A stretch of DNA of 64,000 nt from Planctomycetes bacterium syqfu. Lineage in GTDB: Bacteria > Planctomycetota > Phycisphaerae > Phycisphaerales > Phycisphaeraceae. This document shows, one piece after another, positions 34,301 through 41,590 of the stretch (the stretch's first letter is position 1; each line of letters opens with the position of its first letter). The position numbers and the translations under genes were made by a program. Where the stretch lies: NCBI GenBank assembly GCA_020974905.1, contig CP087563.1, positions 1,984,001 through 2,048,000 on the forward strand. Reading direction: 5' to 3'. Under the pieces are notes generated by a model that saw only the letters and a program-made list of their open reading frames with translations, ran no database searches and was not told the DNA's origin.

Positions 34301-34399
34301 CGCTGAGAGCAGTTGGCGGGGTTCGAGATTCTGGACATAAACCGGGTGATGACGGCGACGTGATTTTTCCCGATGGGCAAGGCGAAATAGACGTTTCAT
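31310..34399 (-). CDS. Secreted LEPR-motif protein with duplicated beta modules and a parallel beta-helix
   Basis: A 1029-residue surface or secreted protein. The N-terminus has a basic stretch (REKSRRRHHPVYV) and the LEPRQLLSA motif, a planctomycete-type sorting signal. Two homologous modules of ~250 residues follow: GGVSGAWSTATNWENDTLP...TTITLSNNVTISQLNF and GDVSGSWQTAENWVGDDIP...TTITLSSNVAINQLNF, each ending VDSTNIFGNV- or TDSTNIFGNV-type sequence. They look like autotransporter-associated beta repeats. From about residue 560 a right-handed beta-helix begins (NVTITDSSIVGF, ENAVLTNVLADAGG, NEYIYYYGAKAFNNTDGGFD), as in pectate lyase-like families. GGAGA before the ATG at 34399 sets the start. 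A polysaccharide lyase or adhesin role is possible. Confidence 0.8.
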   Translation of the reverse strand: MKRLFRLAHREKSRRRHHPVYVQNLEPRQLLSAVMWEGGVSGAWSTATNWENDTLPASTDVATFDGNATNTTITLSNNVTISQLNFVSGASAYTLSNQRFDIYSIVVDSGVSNDQTVNSLLKGHGNFTATNNGSADLLLNAYTNTGGDKESTYTHTINADGDVIFRNAVTTGGRTFQIVKNGSGTLTYQSTFDFNLGHRTNGSVEQSKFTVNAGMLDISQMTLNLETNTGSGSIDPATLTQSSYFLVDYAGGDVTVDSTNIFGNVAGLPDGFEIYHDTANKQILLREIQGIPGQWVGDVSGSWQTAENWVGDDIPGSGDIAYFGNLSQNTTITLSSNVAINQLNFMDDAFSHTINGQRFDIYSVVVEDGVSNDQEINSLLKGHSNFTARNLGNGELILGSYANTSGDKDSIYTHTIEADGNITFEGAVTTGGRTFQVNKTGTGTLAYLSTFDFNLGHKSGGGVEQSKFIVDEGTLDISQMNLNFESNTGSGSIDPATLLNDSYVLVDYAGGGSVITDSTNIFGNVSNLPDGFAIVHDAANSQIVLQRAVAGIYVMAGGTGDGSSVNSPLGVANMAELEAAWNSLNPGETMFLINSTALQGSNFFNLTFDLDSGGDVVNGEVRYKSLVGVADGNGVFPTLNGSWTKGSGSTYRRGIQVDNGVGHIKIQNINITNFENGILLNNSGKSVSTLVDWDIHISNVHVTAVREGFYIDGGAQGSDGDGSSNVTITDSSIVGFEKRGVRIRDGVENAVLTNVLADAGGQAWDGERFAIGFEVYSVDSNNAPNRYIYFVNTTGQNIHDDNGGGYWNGDGYTAEANNEYIYYYGAKAFNNTDGGFDVKAHHVQFVNTVSIGNYRNYRIWGNVDIVMDNILSAWTYKWSSGTQGGAGIWLDPNAVITLTNSTIHNVSTGIEIDNGGTAGLTQAIISNTIFSNTNTAAKDWTAGKYFSHAARVSYSSANVKLFGKASDGLTNTTINPLYVDADDLDDSDGDGRYFLGTSVIWDFIDDAFDAQDASYAGLGFDNDNPLPSV

Positions 34400-34706
34400 G
34401 CGATCTCCAAAGTAAGATGTGGACAAAGTTGGCGCAGCGACAGCATGCACCGGATTGGCTGAGAATTTCCGTGAACTCTGAATGTCAATTGCCCGGGGCA
34501 CAGTGAAATGTTGTTTGATCCATCCATCGACCGTGCGAGATCGAATACATGCCATTGGATTTCGTCAGAATGACGCAACCGACACTGTGTTGGGAGGAAA
34601 TTAATCAGCACAGACATAAACAGTCAACAGTTTTTTGACATTTTTTCAAACAAGTCTGCAGAGTTCCGAATCAAGCCTTGATCACAAAGAATGCCGGACG
34701 TGGGAA
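34400..34706. other. Divergent intergenic region, left part
   Basis: This is the start side of the 416-base gap between the LEPR protein gene and the SGNH gene. Apart from the ribosome site of the LEPR gene and a TGGGA/TCCCA inverted repeat beginning at 34701, nothing specific is visible. Confidence 0.4.
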
Positions 34707-34736
34707 TTGAAATCCCAACTCCTTTAAACCTATACT
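34707..34736 (+). promoter_or_regulatory. Candidate sigma-70 promoter of the CE2-like esterase gene
   Basis: TTGAAA and TATACT are separated by 18 bases, about 80 bases before the ATG at 34816. The inverted repeat TGGGAATTGAAATCCCA (34701-34717) covers the -35 and could be an operator. Confidence 0.5.
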
Positions 34737-34815
34737 CATAGGCCCAAGCTCCATTGTGGACTTGCCGTTAAACGACTCCCGCCTTCACTCGCACACTTTC
34801 CGAAAGAGATTTGAA

Positions 34816-35895
34816 ATGTTGATCAAACGTAACACAGGTCTATCGATTTTGTTTGTCACGCTGCTGACCAGTTTGGCAACCATGGTCCAGGCGGTTGAGA
34901 CCCAAGCGATTAGCCCCAATGATCCAAACCTGCAATATGTCGGGCGCTTTACCAGCGACTTCAAATCATCATGGACCGGCAGCACGGTGCGTTGTCATTT
35001 TGACGGCACGTTCATCGCTGCCAAACTCCTCACGCACAACAAAAAGATTGCCTACGCTGTTATCGTCGATGGCAAACCCACCAAGACGATCATGGTCACC
35101 CCCAAGTCCTCGTATTATGTGCTGGCGGAAAATCTGCCTGCGGGGCAACACACCGTTGAACTGTTCCGCCGCTGTGAAGCCTATTTCGGCATCGTCCGTT
35201 TTGAGGGTTTTGAAGTCAACAAGACGGCCAAGCTGCTGCCGGTGACTGTTGCCAAGCGTAAGGTCATGGTCATTGGTGATTCGATCACCTGTGCCTATGG
35301 CAGTGAAGCCACCGACAAAAGCCAGGGCAATACCGCAGAGAACGAGAACGGCTACATGTCCTATGCTGCCATCACCGCACGCAATGTCGAGGCGGACATC
35401 ATGATGGTCTGCTGGTCGGGACGTGGGATGTATCGCAATCGCGGGATCAATGACAAACCCGGTGTCGAAACCATGCCGGTGTTATTTGATCGCATCATCC
35501 CACAGGACAAGAACTCCAAGTGGGACATCGACAGCTACAAGCCCGATGTGGTCATCATCAATCTGGGCACCAATGACCTGTATCGCGGGAAGGATCAGAA
35601 GCCGGCATTGACCCAGGAAAACTATCTCGGTGCGTATCGAGACATGGTGGCCAAACTCAAAACGACGTATCCGGGTGTGCAGGTTTTCGCCTGCATCGGT
35701 CCCATGGCACAAAAACCTGTGAGTGATTGGTTAACTGAATATCAAAACGAAGACGAAGCCGTCCACGCCGTGATCTTCCCCGGCTACAACGGCGTCAACG
35801 AAGACATCGGCGGACACTGGCATCCGTCCAACAGCAAAATGATCAAGATGGCTGATCAACTCACTGGTGAGATTAAGAAGGTGATGAAGTGGTGA
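34816..35895 (+). CDS. Secreted SGNH esterase, CE2-like (jelly roll plus GDSL domain)
   Basis: A 359-residue exported enzyme. The signal peptide ends near residue 26 (LTSLATMVQAVE). Residues 30-140 form a beta sandwich (YVGRFTSDFKSSWTGSTVRCHF, read as YVGRFTSDF and SSWTGSTVRCHF), as in carbohydrate esterase family 2. The catalytic domain has VMVIGDSITCAYG (Ser near residue 158), CWSGRGMYRN, IINLGTNDLYRG and GGHWHPSNSKM (His). CE2 enzymes remove acetyl groups from xylan or glucomannan. AAAGAGA before the ATG at 34816 sets the start over a longer frame. It is divergent from the LEPR protein gene. Confidence 0.88.
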   Translation: MLIKRNTGLSILFVTLLTSLATMVQAVETQAISPNDPNLQYVGRFTSDFKSSWTGSTVRCHFDGTFIAAKLLTHNKKIAYAVIVDGKPTKTIMVTPKSSYYVLAENLPAGQHTVELFRRCEAYFGIVRFEGFEVNKTAKLLPVTVAKRKVMVIGDSITCAYGSEATDKSQGNTAENENGYMSYAAITARNVEADIMMVCWSGRGMYRNRGINDKPGVETMPVLFDRIIPQDKNSKWDIDSYKPDVVIINLGTNDLYRGKDQKPALTQENYLGAYRDMVAKLKTTYPGVQVFACIGPMAQKPVSDWLTEYQNEDEAVHAVIFPGYNGVNEDIGGHWHPSNSKMIKMADQLTGEIKKVMKW

Positions 35896-35934
35896 GTGTA
35901 TGTTGACGGAAACATAAACTGCCTTGCAGTTTCA

Positions 35935-35951
35935 GCAACACGCAGTGTTGC
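35935..35951. repeat. Short palindrome GCAACAC-GCA-GTGTTGC
   Basis: Perfect seven-base arms around GCA, followed by AGCT, 40 bases after the CE2-like gene. It shares the loop and trailing AGCT with the palindrome at 4657-4673. Confidence 0.7.
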
Positions 35952-35987
35952 AGCTAGAGCAGTTCAATTAATCCATCTCTATTTTCC

Positions 35988-36071
35988 GTCACTCCCGCGA
36001 AGGCGGGAGTCCAGTGAGAACTGCAAGTGTCAACAGAATGCCACTGGATTCCCGCCTTCGCGGGAATGACG
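35988..36071. repeat. REPIN-like repeat, copy 2
   Basis: CGTCACTCCCGCGAAGGCGGG and TCCCGCCTTCGCGGGAATGACG are two palindromic units facing each other, separated by a ~40-base spacer with TCCAGTG and CCACTGGA. This is a well-preserved copy. Confidence 0.88.
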
Positions 36072-36140
36072 AAACGGACGGTAGCACAGAGATTCATCCT
36101 TTGAAGTGCTCTACAGGCAAACAAACGCAACAAGTAAAAC

Positions 36141-36175
36141 AAAAAACACCGCGTCGATGGATGCGGTGTTTTTTA
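36141..36175. terminator. Bidirectional terminator between the CE2-like gene and the GT-REC gene
   Basis: The stem AAAACACCGC/GCGGTGTTTT with a ten-base loop has A and T runs on both sides, so it can end both convergent genes. Confidence 0.85.
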
Positions 36176-36200
36176 TTTTGTGTTATTTGCTGTCGGAAAT

Positions 36201-37436
36201 CTACTCGTCGGACTGTTCGCGTTTTTCGATGTCCTGAATGTAGGCCATGGTGCGGTCGAGTTCACGCTTAAGGTGACGGACACGCAACAGTGATTTGACG
36301 CGGGTGAGCAGTTCGAGTTTGTTGACGGGCTTTGTGACGAAGTCATCGGTGCCGGACTCGACGCCGCGTTCGATGTCGCCCAACTCGTTAAGGGCGGTGA
36401 CCATCATGATCGGAATCGCGCGGGTGTTGGGGTCTTCCTTGAGTTTGGTGCAGACTTCAAAACCGCTCATCCGTGGCATCATCACGTCCAACAAAATCAA
36501 ATCGGGCATCGGTTCGTCGTTGTTCTCGATCCACTGCATGGCTTCCAAGCCGTCGTAGGCCACGAAGGTCTTGCAGCCGAGTTCTTCGAGATAGGCCTGC
36601 ATCAGTTCCACGTTCTGGGCGTTGTCATCAACAATGAGAATGGTGGAAGCGGAAAGGTCCATCTGGTCAGAAGCGTTTTCCTGGGCTGGTGTTTGTGATG
36701 TTGTATTCATATCTAGTTGATCCTCACAGATCGCATCAAGTTGTTCCCGTAACGCGATCAGGTCTGCATCATGCGTCTCCGTCAGGCGGTGTCGCAGTGA
36801 GGCAAGGTCCTCGGGGGTGTCTACGTCGTACCAATGTGCCCCACTTGCCAGATCAATCCCGGCGTCACGTGCTGCCTGAATCGTCTGATGGTACACGTTT
36901 GCGCTGCCCCAGTCGATCCCCATTAGCAATTGTGGGAAGAATTGGCTGGCGGCCAGCGTCCAATAACCACCGTCGGCAACAGGACCCACCACGGCGTCGG
37001 CACGGGTGAGAATCTGGATCATATTTTCCAGATCCACACGCGGCACATCCGGGCTATCCACGCCAAAGAACATCACCGGCCCTTTGCCGATGCGTCCCCA
37101 GACATATTCAAGTCGCTGACCAAGGTCACCATCGCCCTGGTCGAGCAATTCCCAGGGCTCATGAGGTAACGCACTGGGCCATGCCGCAGTACCACCATCG
37201 ACAGCCAGCCCGAAACGGACGGGGTAATCCTGAATTTGGCTGAAAATTTTCACTAACCGTGTCATGACACAGGACATGAGAGCTTGATGGATATCGGCCG
37301 CCTGCTGATCGGACAGCTCACCGATCAGGCGCGTCTTGACCTTGCCAGCCAAGGGAGGCCGGGTCATGACAATAATCCATAAAATCTTTTTTTCACCCAT
37401 CTTAGCGTCCAAACTGCCCTTTGGCCGACTGGTCAT
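36201..37436 (-). CDS. Fusion of DUF2064-type glycosyltransferase and response-regulator receiver domain
   Basis: Residues ~15-220 match the TIGR04282/DUF2064 glycosyltransferase-like family: IIVMTRPPLAGKVKTRLIG, FGVDSPDVPRVDLE, VGPVADGGYWTLA, YDVDTPEDLASL. Residues ~265-390 are a receiver domain: STILIVDDNAQNVELM, LILLDVMMPRMSGFEV (acceptor Asp) and DDFVTKPVNKLELL, with a coiled tail. No stop codon separates them. An internal ATG at 36710 with AGGA about ten bases upstream could start a separate receiver protein. The family is found near arsenosugar or glycan genes. No ribosome site helps choose the first start; codon 13 (MGEKK) is an alternative. Confidence 0.82.
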   Translation of the reverse strand: MTSRPKGSLDAKMGEKKILWIIVMTRPPLAGKVKTRLIGELSDQQAADIHQALMSCVMTRLVKIFSQIQDYPVRFGLAVDGGTAAWPSALPHEPWELLDQGDGDLGQRLEYVWGRIGKGPVMFFGVDSPDVPRVDLENMIQILTRADAVVGPVADGGYWTLAASQFFPQLLMGIDWGSANVYHQTIQAARDAGIDLASGAHWYDVDTPEDLASLRHRLTETHDADLIALREQLDAICEDQLDMNTTSQTPAQENASDQMDLSASTILIVDDNAQNVELMQAYLEELGCKTFVAYDGLEAMQWIENNDEPMPDLILLDVMMPRMSGFEVCTKLKEDPNTRAIPIMMVTALNELGDIERGVESGTDDFVTKPVNKLELLTRVKSLLRVRHLKRELDRTMAYIQDIEKREQSDE

Positions 37437-37749
37437 TTACCGTACTGTCAAAACGCCTATCGACCAAACGCGCCCAAGTTCTGCATGATTGGTGGATGAG
37501 ATGTGGCATCCCGATCAATCGTTATAGGCCGTGATCAGGAGCATGAACGATGATCATGTCGTCACGGTGCGACTTGTCAGATCAAAATCCGAGCCTACAA
37601 TGGTTCTTTACATTTTTCAGGCATCAGTGTGCTTTTTTAGCAACTACGAATGCAACCTGGGATGATTGATACGCGTAAATACAACCAGAGCAGCAGGTCC
37701 GATGACTGAATCGCTGCTTGGTCTTGGATATTAGGGACTGATTGACACG
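37437..37749. other. Divergent intergenic gap
   Basis: This gap of 313 bases separates the GT-REC gene from the DUF3788-like gene. No repeat or RNA gene was seen. Promoters for both genes must be here but none stands out. Confidence 0.35.
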
Positions 37750-38223
37750 ATGACACAGAACCTCACACCTGCCCTACCCTGGCAAAATCGCTGGACAACA
37801 CCGACCCTCGAAAGCCTGCTTTCGCCGCTGAATCCTCAGCACAGCGCGGTCTTCACCGATTTGATGAAGGATCTGGAACAATACGAAGACGTCACCTACG
37901 AATTCCACTGGTACGGTCCGAGTTGGAACTGGACGCTGGAGTATTACTTCATCAATCCCAAGGCTAAGGACAAAAAAGGTTCGACGCTTTGCTACCTGGT
38001 CCCCAATGTCAACGGCCCGGTGGTCTGTGTGACGCTGGATGACGAGCAGATGGAAGCCATGCCGATGCGCCGTCTGAATCGTATGATCCGTGAAGCGCTC
38101 AAGAGTGCCAAGTCAGCGGTGCAACTGCACTGGTGTACCTGGACGCCCACCACCAATGCCGAAATCGGTCACCTGTCAGACTTGATCAAGCGCAAGCACA
38201 AGCTGGTCACCGGCGAGAAATAA
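37750..38223 (+). CDS. DUF3788-like hypothetical protein
   Basis: A 157-residue soluble protein with no signal or membrane segment. The pattern TYEFHWYGPSWNWTLEYYF followed by LCYLVPNVNGPVVCVTLDDEQ matches the layout of DUF3788 (YdjI/YoaU-like proteins): an aromatic-rich strand pair and a hydrophobic strand. It ends in HLSDLIKRKHKLV. The family's role is unknown; the fold resembles other small ligand-binding proteins. It stands alone, followed by a repeat-rich gap. Confidence 0.65.
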   Translation: MTQNLTPALPWQNRWTTPTLESLLSPLNPQHSAVFTDLMKDLEQYEDVTYEFHWYGPSWNWTLEYYFINPKAKDKKGSTLCYLVPNVNGPVVCVTLDDEQMEAMPMRRLNRMIREALKSAKSAVQLHWCTWTPTTNAEIGHLSDLIKRKHKLVTGEK

Positions 38224-38313
38224 GCTCGTTACTTCCCATTTTTTATTTGTTGGAAAATGACAATTCGCCAATCAATTGGTGATTTTCTATGACGTGCGCT
38301 GATGGCTTTCATG

Positions 38314-38763
38314 CCAGGGAGCTTCGCCCCCCGGACCCCCTTGCGAGGTCGACGTGTTATGGCAAGTGATGTTGCTGTGTTGCATCTGAATGATTGAAGA
38401 GCATTTTGCCATGGGGTTCCACCCCAAACCCCGCCAACGGGCAGCCGTTGGATCGCTGCCCCCGGAAGTTGGGTTATTCTTGTGGTTCAGAACATTAGTT
38501 CACAAACGTTAATCGGACGATGAACATACCAAGCGTGTTGGCGATCAGACAAATATCCGATTAACCAGTTCAATTCACGAACACCAGACAGCAAAGGCCC
38601 AGCCCTTCCTGGGGGACGTGATCCAGCGGCGGAACGCTGGCGGGGTTTGGGGCAGAGCCCCATCTCATCTATGTCTTCAATTCATTTGAATGCAACACAG
38701 CAACACCCCTTGCCATAACGCCACAATCTCGACAGGGGGTCCGGGGGGCGAAGCTCCCTGGCT
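38314..38763. repeat. 450-base inverted-repeat element with ~155-base arms
   Basis: The left arm (about 38314-38470) starts CCAGGGAGCTTCGCCCCCCG and the right arm (about 38605-38763) is its imperfect reverse complement, ending CGAAGCTCCCTGG. Shared blocks include CGGACCCCCT, GTTATGGCAAG, GTTGCTGTGTTGCAT and CCCCAAACCCCGCCA. The ~134-base centre has no gene. The 851-base gap 38224-39074 contains nothing else recognisable apart from a possible promoter for the amidase gene. Confidence 0.85.
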
Positions 38764-39074
38764 ACGAGAAAAAATTGACCTATCACGCTCATCAATGAAC
38801 GAACATGCAAAATCGCGTTCCCACCTTTCCCAATTCTGAACAGATCAACGATGACTATTCTGTCTGTGATCACGACGTTTCAGCAATTTTTGCGCGTTGT
38901 GCGTCAAAATTGCACACCATAAACCGAATTGTCCGATGATTTCTTTGCAAGCCGTGTTACACTGTCCGGCAAGCTTGTTATTGGACGCCTGACTTGAACC
39001 GTGAAGTCATCCTTTTCCTGCAGGTTCCAACCGTATTTACCGCCGCAGACGCCAAGATCAGTAGGGAGCTGAAC

Positions 39075-39872
39075 GTGGAGTCATCATCAAGGAAATTAAC
39101 CCGACGCCAGATGTTGCTGGCATCATTGGGCGCCCTCGCCGCTGGATGCAGCGAAGCGCCGCTTATCGTCCAACAGCGACCACGCCCCAGTTGGCCGACC
39201 CAGATGCCCCAGCCGCGGCACGATTACACCACCAGCTATCAGTCCTACAAGCCCCTGCCGCAGCCGGCGCAACCTGCTACGTCAACTTACCCATCGACAC
39301 CGCAGCCTGCTCCGACTTACACGACGCCCAAGCCATCAAGTAGCTACGCAACAAGCTACAACTCACCCAACATCATCTCCCGTTCATCCTGGGCCAAGAT
39401 GTCGACCAACACCAGTCGCGTCAATGCCATGAACGGCATTAATCGCATCACTATGCACCATGAAGGCTGGCATTCGGTCAACTTCACCGACATGAACACC
39501 ACCATGGAACGCCTTCAGCACATCCAACGCTTCCACATGAAGGAACGCGGCTGGGGTGATGTCGGCTATCACTACATCATCGACCGTGCAGGTCGCGTCT
39601 GGGAAGCCCGCCCCCTCAAGTATCAGGGAGCCCACGTCGCCGATCAAAATGAACACAACGTTGGCATCATGCTTCTGGGGAACTTCGAAAAGCAGGCTCC
39701 CTCGAACATCCAACTCGCATCCGCTCAATCCATGGTCGGCTCGATCATGAGCCAATACCGTGTGCCCGTGCATCGCGTCTACACTCACCAGGAACTCAAG
39801 CCCACCCAATGCCCCGGCCGATTCCTGCAACCCAGACTCGTTGCCATGCGTCAGTCGGGTTACCTGGGGTAA
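39075..39872 (+). CDS. Tat-exported lipoprotein N-acetylmuramoyl-L-alanine amidase (Amidase_2/PGRP)
   Basis: A 265-residue cell-wall hydrolase. Starting at GTG 39075 (GGGAG six bases upstream) places a twin-arginine signal right at the N-terminus: RKLTRRQMLLASLGALAAGC, with lipobox LAAGC, so the mature protein is a lipid-anchored lipoprotein. Residues 30-95 are a Pro/Ser/Thr-rich linker. The amidase domain follows: RITMHHEGWH (zinc His), GWGDVGYHYIIDRAGRVWEARP, HNVGIMLLGNF and HQELKPTQCPG (zinc His and Cys). It cleaves the bond between MurNAc and L-Ala. It could serve cell-wall turnover or defence. A longer TTG start at 38994 has no ribosome site. Confidence 0.87.
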   Translation: MESSSRKLTRRQMLLASLGALAAGCSEAPLIVQQRPRPSWPTQMPQPRHDYTTSYQSYKPLPQPAQPATSTYPSTPQPAPTYTTPKPSSSYATSYNSPNIISRSSWAKMSTNTSRVNAMNGINRITMHHEGWHSVNFTDMNTTMERLQHIQRFHMKERGWGDVGYHYIIDRAGRVWEARPLKYQGAHVADQNEHNVGIMLLGNFEKQAPSNIQLASAQSMVGSIMSQYRVPVHRVYTHQELKPTQCPGRFLQPRLVAMRQSGYLG

Positions 39873-39878
39873 ACATCC

Positions 39879-40163
39879 TTGGCAGGAACATCACGTCAAT
39901 ACCGCAATACCCAGGCTATGATTCAACAGGTTCTACTGGATCATTGGGACCCCATTGGCGTCGGCCATGAAATGGCTGGACAAGATGAATATGTCACCTA
40001 TATCCCTGTGATTTATCACATGCTCAATACGGCTTGCGACGAAACGGTCATCGCGGCACATTTGGCAGATATTGAAACACAGCAATTCGGACTTACGCCC
40101 AATCCTGATCGCAATCTTCATGTCGCTCGTTTACTTCTTGAGCTTCAAATCAACAAGCTATAG
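39879..40163 (+). CDS. Hypothetical small protein, YugE/DUF1871-like
   Basis: A 94-residue protein right after the amidase gene. The pattern LLDHWDPIGVGHEMAGQDEY...YIPVIYHMLNTACDETVIAAHLADIETQQFGL matches small proteins of the DUF1871 type (WDPIGV, DEYD, IxxxL, IExxxMGL), here read in short pieces. The start is doubtful: TTG at 39879 or ATG at 39918 without clear ribosome sites. It was probably translated with the amidase. The function is unknown; similar proteins in other bacteria sit near toxin-immunity genes, but no toxin is seen here. Confidence 0.6.
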   Translation: MAGTSRQYRNTQAMIQQVLLDHWDPIGVGHEMAGQDEYVTYIPVIYHMLNTACDETVIAAHLADIETQQFGLTPNPDRNLHVARLLLELQINKL

Positions 40164-40271
40164 CACACCCCATACAGGCCGATAATCGACTTGCTGAACA
40201 GAACTTATCCCCCAGCACACAAATCACACCACACAAAGCGGACTGATTTTAAAAAAGTCCTGCCCAGCAAC

Positions 40272-40299
40272 TTGCCACGCCTAAAAATATCTGTATACT
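40272..40299 (+). promoter_or_regulatory. Promoter of the tRNA-Glu gene
   Basis: TTGCCA and TATACT separated by 16 bases, ending about 70 bases before the tRNA. This is one of the cleanest sigma-70 matches in the window. Confidence 0.65.
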
Positions 40300-40367
40300 G
40301 TTCCGTCTAACAAGTCCTGACCAGATCTGACTGTGTAAAAGCAGTTGGTGAAACAAAACTTGAAGTT

Positions 40368-40442
40368 GGTCCCTTCGTCTAGCCTGGTCCAGGACGCCAG
40401 GTTTTCATCCTGGAAACACGGGTTCAAATCCCGTAGGGATCA
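40368..40442 (+). tRNA. trnE: tRNA-Glu (anticodon UUC)
   Basis: Acceptor GGTCCCT pairs with AGGGATC plus discriminator A. The D arm contains TCTAGCCTGGTCCAGGA, the anticodon stem CCAGG/CCTGG closes TTTTCAT with anticodon TTC, and the T arm contains CGGGTTCAAATCCCG. CCA is not encoded. The gene is 75 bases long. Confidence 0.97.
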
Positions 40443-40449
40443 CTTTCCT

Positions 40450-40486
40450 TAAACCGCTTTGGCAACACGTCAAAGCGGTTTTTTTG
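40450..40486 (+). terminator. Terminator after tRNA-Glu
   Basis: The stem AAACCGCTTTG/CAAAGCGGTTT with a nine-base loop is followed by TTTTTTT, eight bases after the tRNA. Confidence 0.88.
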
Positions 40487-40529
40487 TGCGCGGGTACAAT
40501 CGGGGCTTCCAGATATAAGGGGATTCAGG

Positions 40530-41465
40530 ATGACCGCATCAGTAATACATGCTATCACCGGGGCGTTTGGGTATTCGGGGAAATACATTGCATCGCGATT
40601 GCTGGATCACGGCCAATCTGTGATCACACTCACGCAATCGCTGCAACGTCCCAATCCGTTTGGGGATCGAGTGAAAGCCATACCGCTATGCTTTGATGAC
40701 CCCCAAAAACTGACGCAACAGCTTGATGGGGTGAACGTACTCTACATCACGTATTGGGTGCGCTTTAATCATCGCCAATTTACTTATGCTCAAGCAATCC
40801 AAAATACGCTGCGGTTATTCGAGGCAGCAAAGCATGCAGGTGTCCGACGGGTGGTGTATGTGAGCATTACCAATCCGTCGGTAGACTCCAAAATGGAATA
40901 CTTCCGGGGCAAGGCTAAACTCGAAAAGGCGTTGGCTGAATCAGGTCTATCTCATGCGATCCTTCGCCCCACCGTGCTCTTTGGTCGAGAGGATATTCTG
41001 GTGAACAACATTGCCTGGACACTGAGAAAGCTACCTGTGTTCGGCGTGTTTGGTGATGGGCAATATCGTGTGCAACCCATCCACGTTGATGACCTAGCAA
41101 GACTGGCGGTTGAGTTGGGTCAAGGCAGTGAAAATGTCACCGTCAATGCCAACGGTCCTGAGACGTTTACGTATCGACAGATGGTTGAGATGATTCGAGA
41201 TGAACTGAAAATCAAGTGTCGGATCATTAGCGTGCCCCCGAGATTGGCCCATGCGATTGGCTATGCCGTGGGGAAAGTCGTTGGGGATGTCACGATCACA
41301 TGGGATGAAATCCTGGCATTGAAAAATGAGTTGCTGTATGTGGACACGCAGCCAACGGGAAAGATCAAATTGACGGAATATGTGCGTGAACATGCAGATG
41401 AATTGGGCCAGCGATATCACAGTGAAATAGCACGGCGTCTTGATCGCAATCGTGCTTATGTTTGA
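40530..41465 (+). CDS. NmrA-like NAD(P)-binding protein (atypical SDR)
   Basis: A 311-residue cytoplasmic protein with an N-terminal nucleotide loop HAITGAFGYSGKYIASRLL (GxxGxxG type) and the segments NTLRLFEAAKHAGVRRVVYVS and HAILRPTVLFG of atypical SDRs. The active Tyr/Lys pair is replaced by YFRGKAKLEKAL. The C-terminal half (QPIHVDDLARLAVEL, then FTYRQMVEMI) resembles NDUFA9- and NmrA-type proteins that bind NAD(P) and may sense redox state or act on an unknown substrate. AAGGGG eight bases before the ATG sets the start. It forms a single unit after the tRNA. Confidence 0.85.
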   Translation: MTASVIHAITGAFGYSGKYIASRLLDHGQSVITLTQSLQRPNPFGDRVKAIPLCFDDPQKLTQQLDGVNVLYITYWVRFNHRQFTYAQAIQNTLRLFEAAKHAGVRRVVYVSITNPSVDSKMEYFRGKAKLEKALAESGLSHAILRPTVLFGREDILVNNIAWTLRKLPVFGVFGDGQYRVQPIHVDDLARLAVELGQGSENVTVNANGPETFTYRQMVEMIRDELKIKCRIISVPPRLAHAIGYAVGKVVGDVTITWDEILALKNELLYVDTQPTGKIKLTEYVREHADELGQRYHSEIARRLDRNRAYV

Positions 41466-41590
41466 GATGACTGATCAACATCACGTTGCTGATTGAGATA
41501 TGTTAGACTGCAAGTCCCCCCCACTTGTGGTCATGCCTTGTGCGTGATCCTGCCTGAACCTTTACCCACAGATTGATTGGAGTCTTTTGG

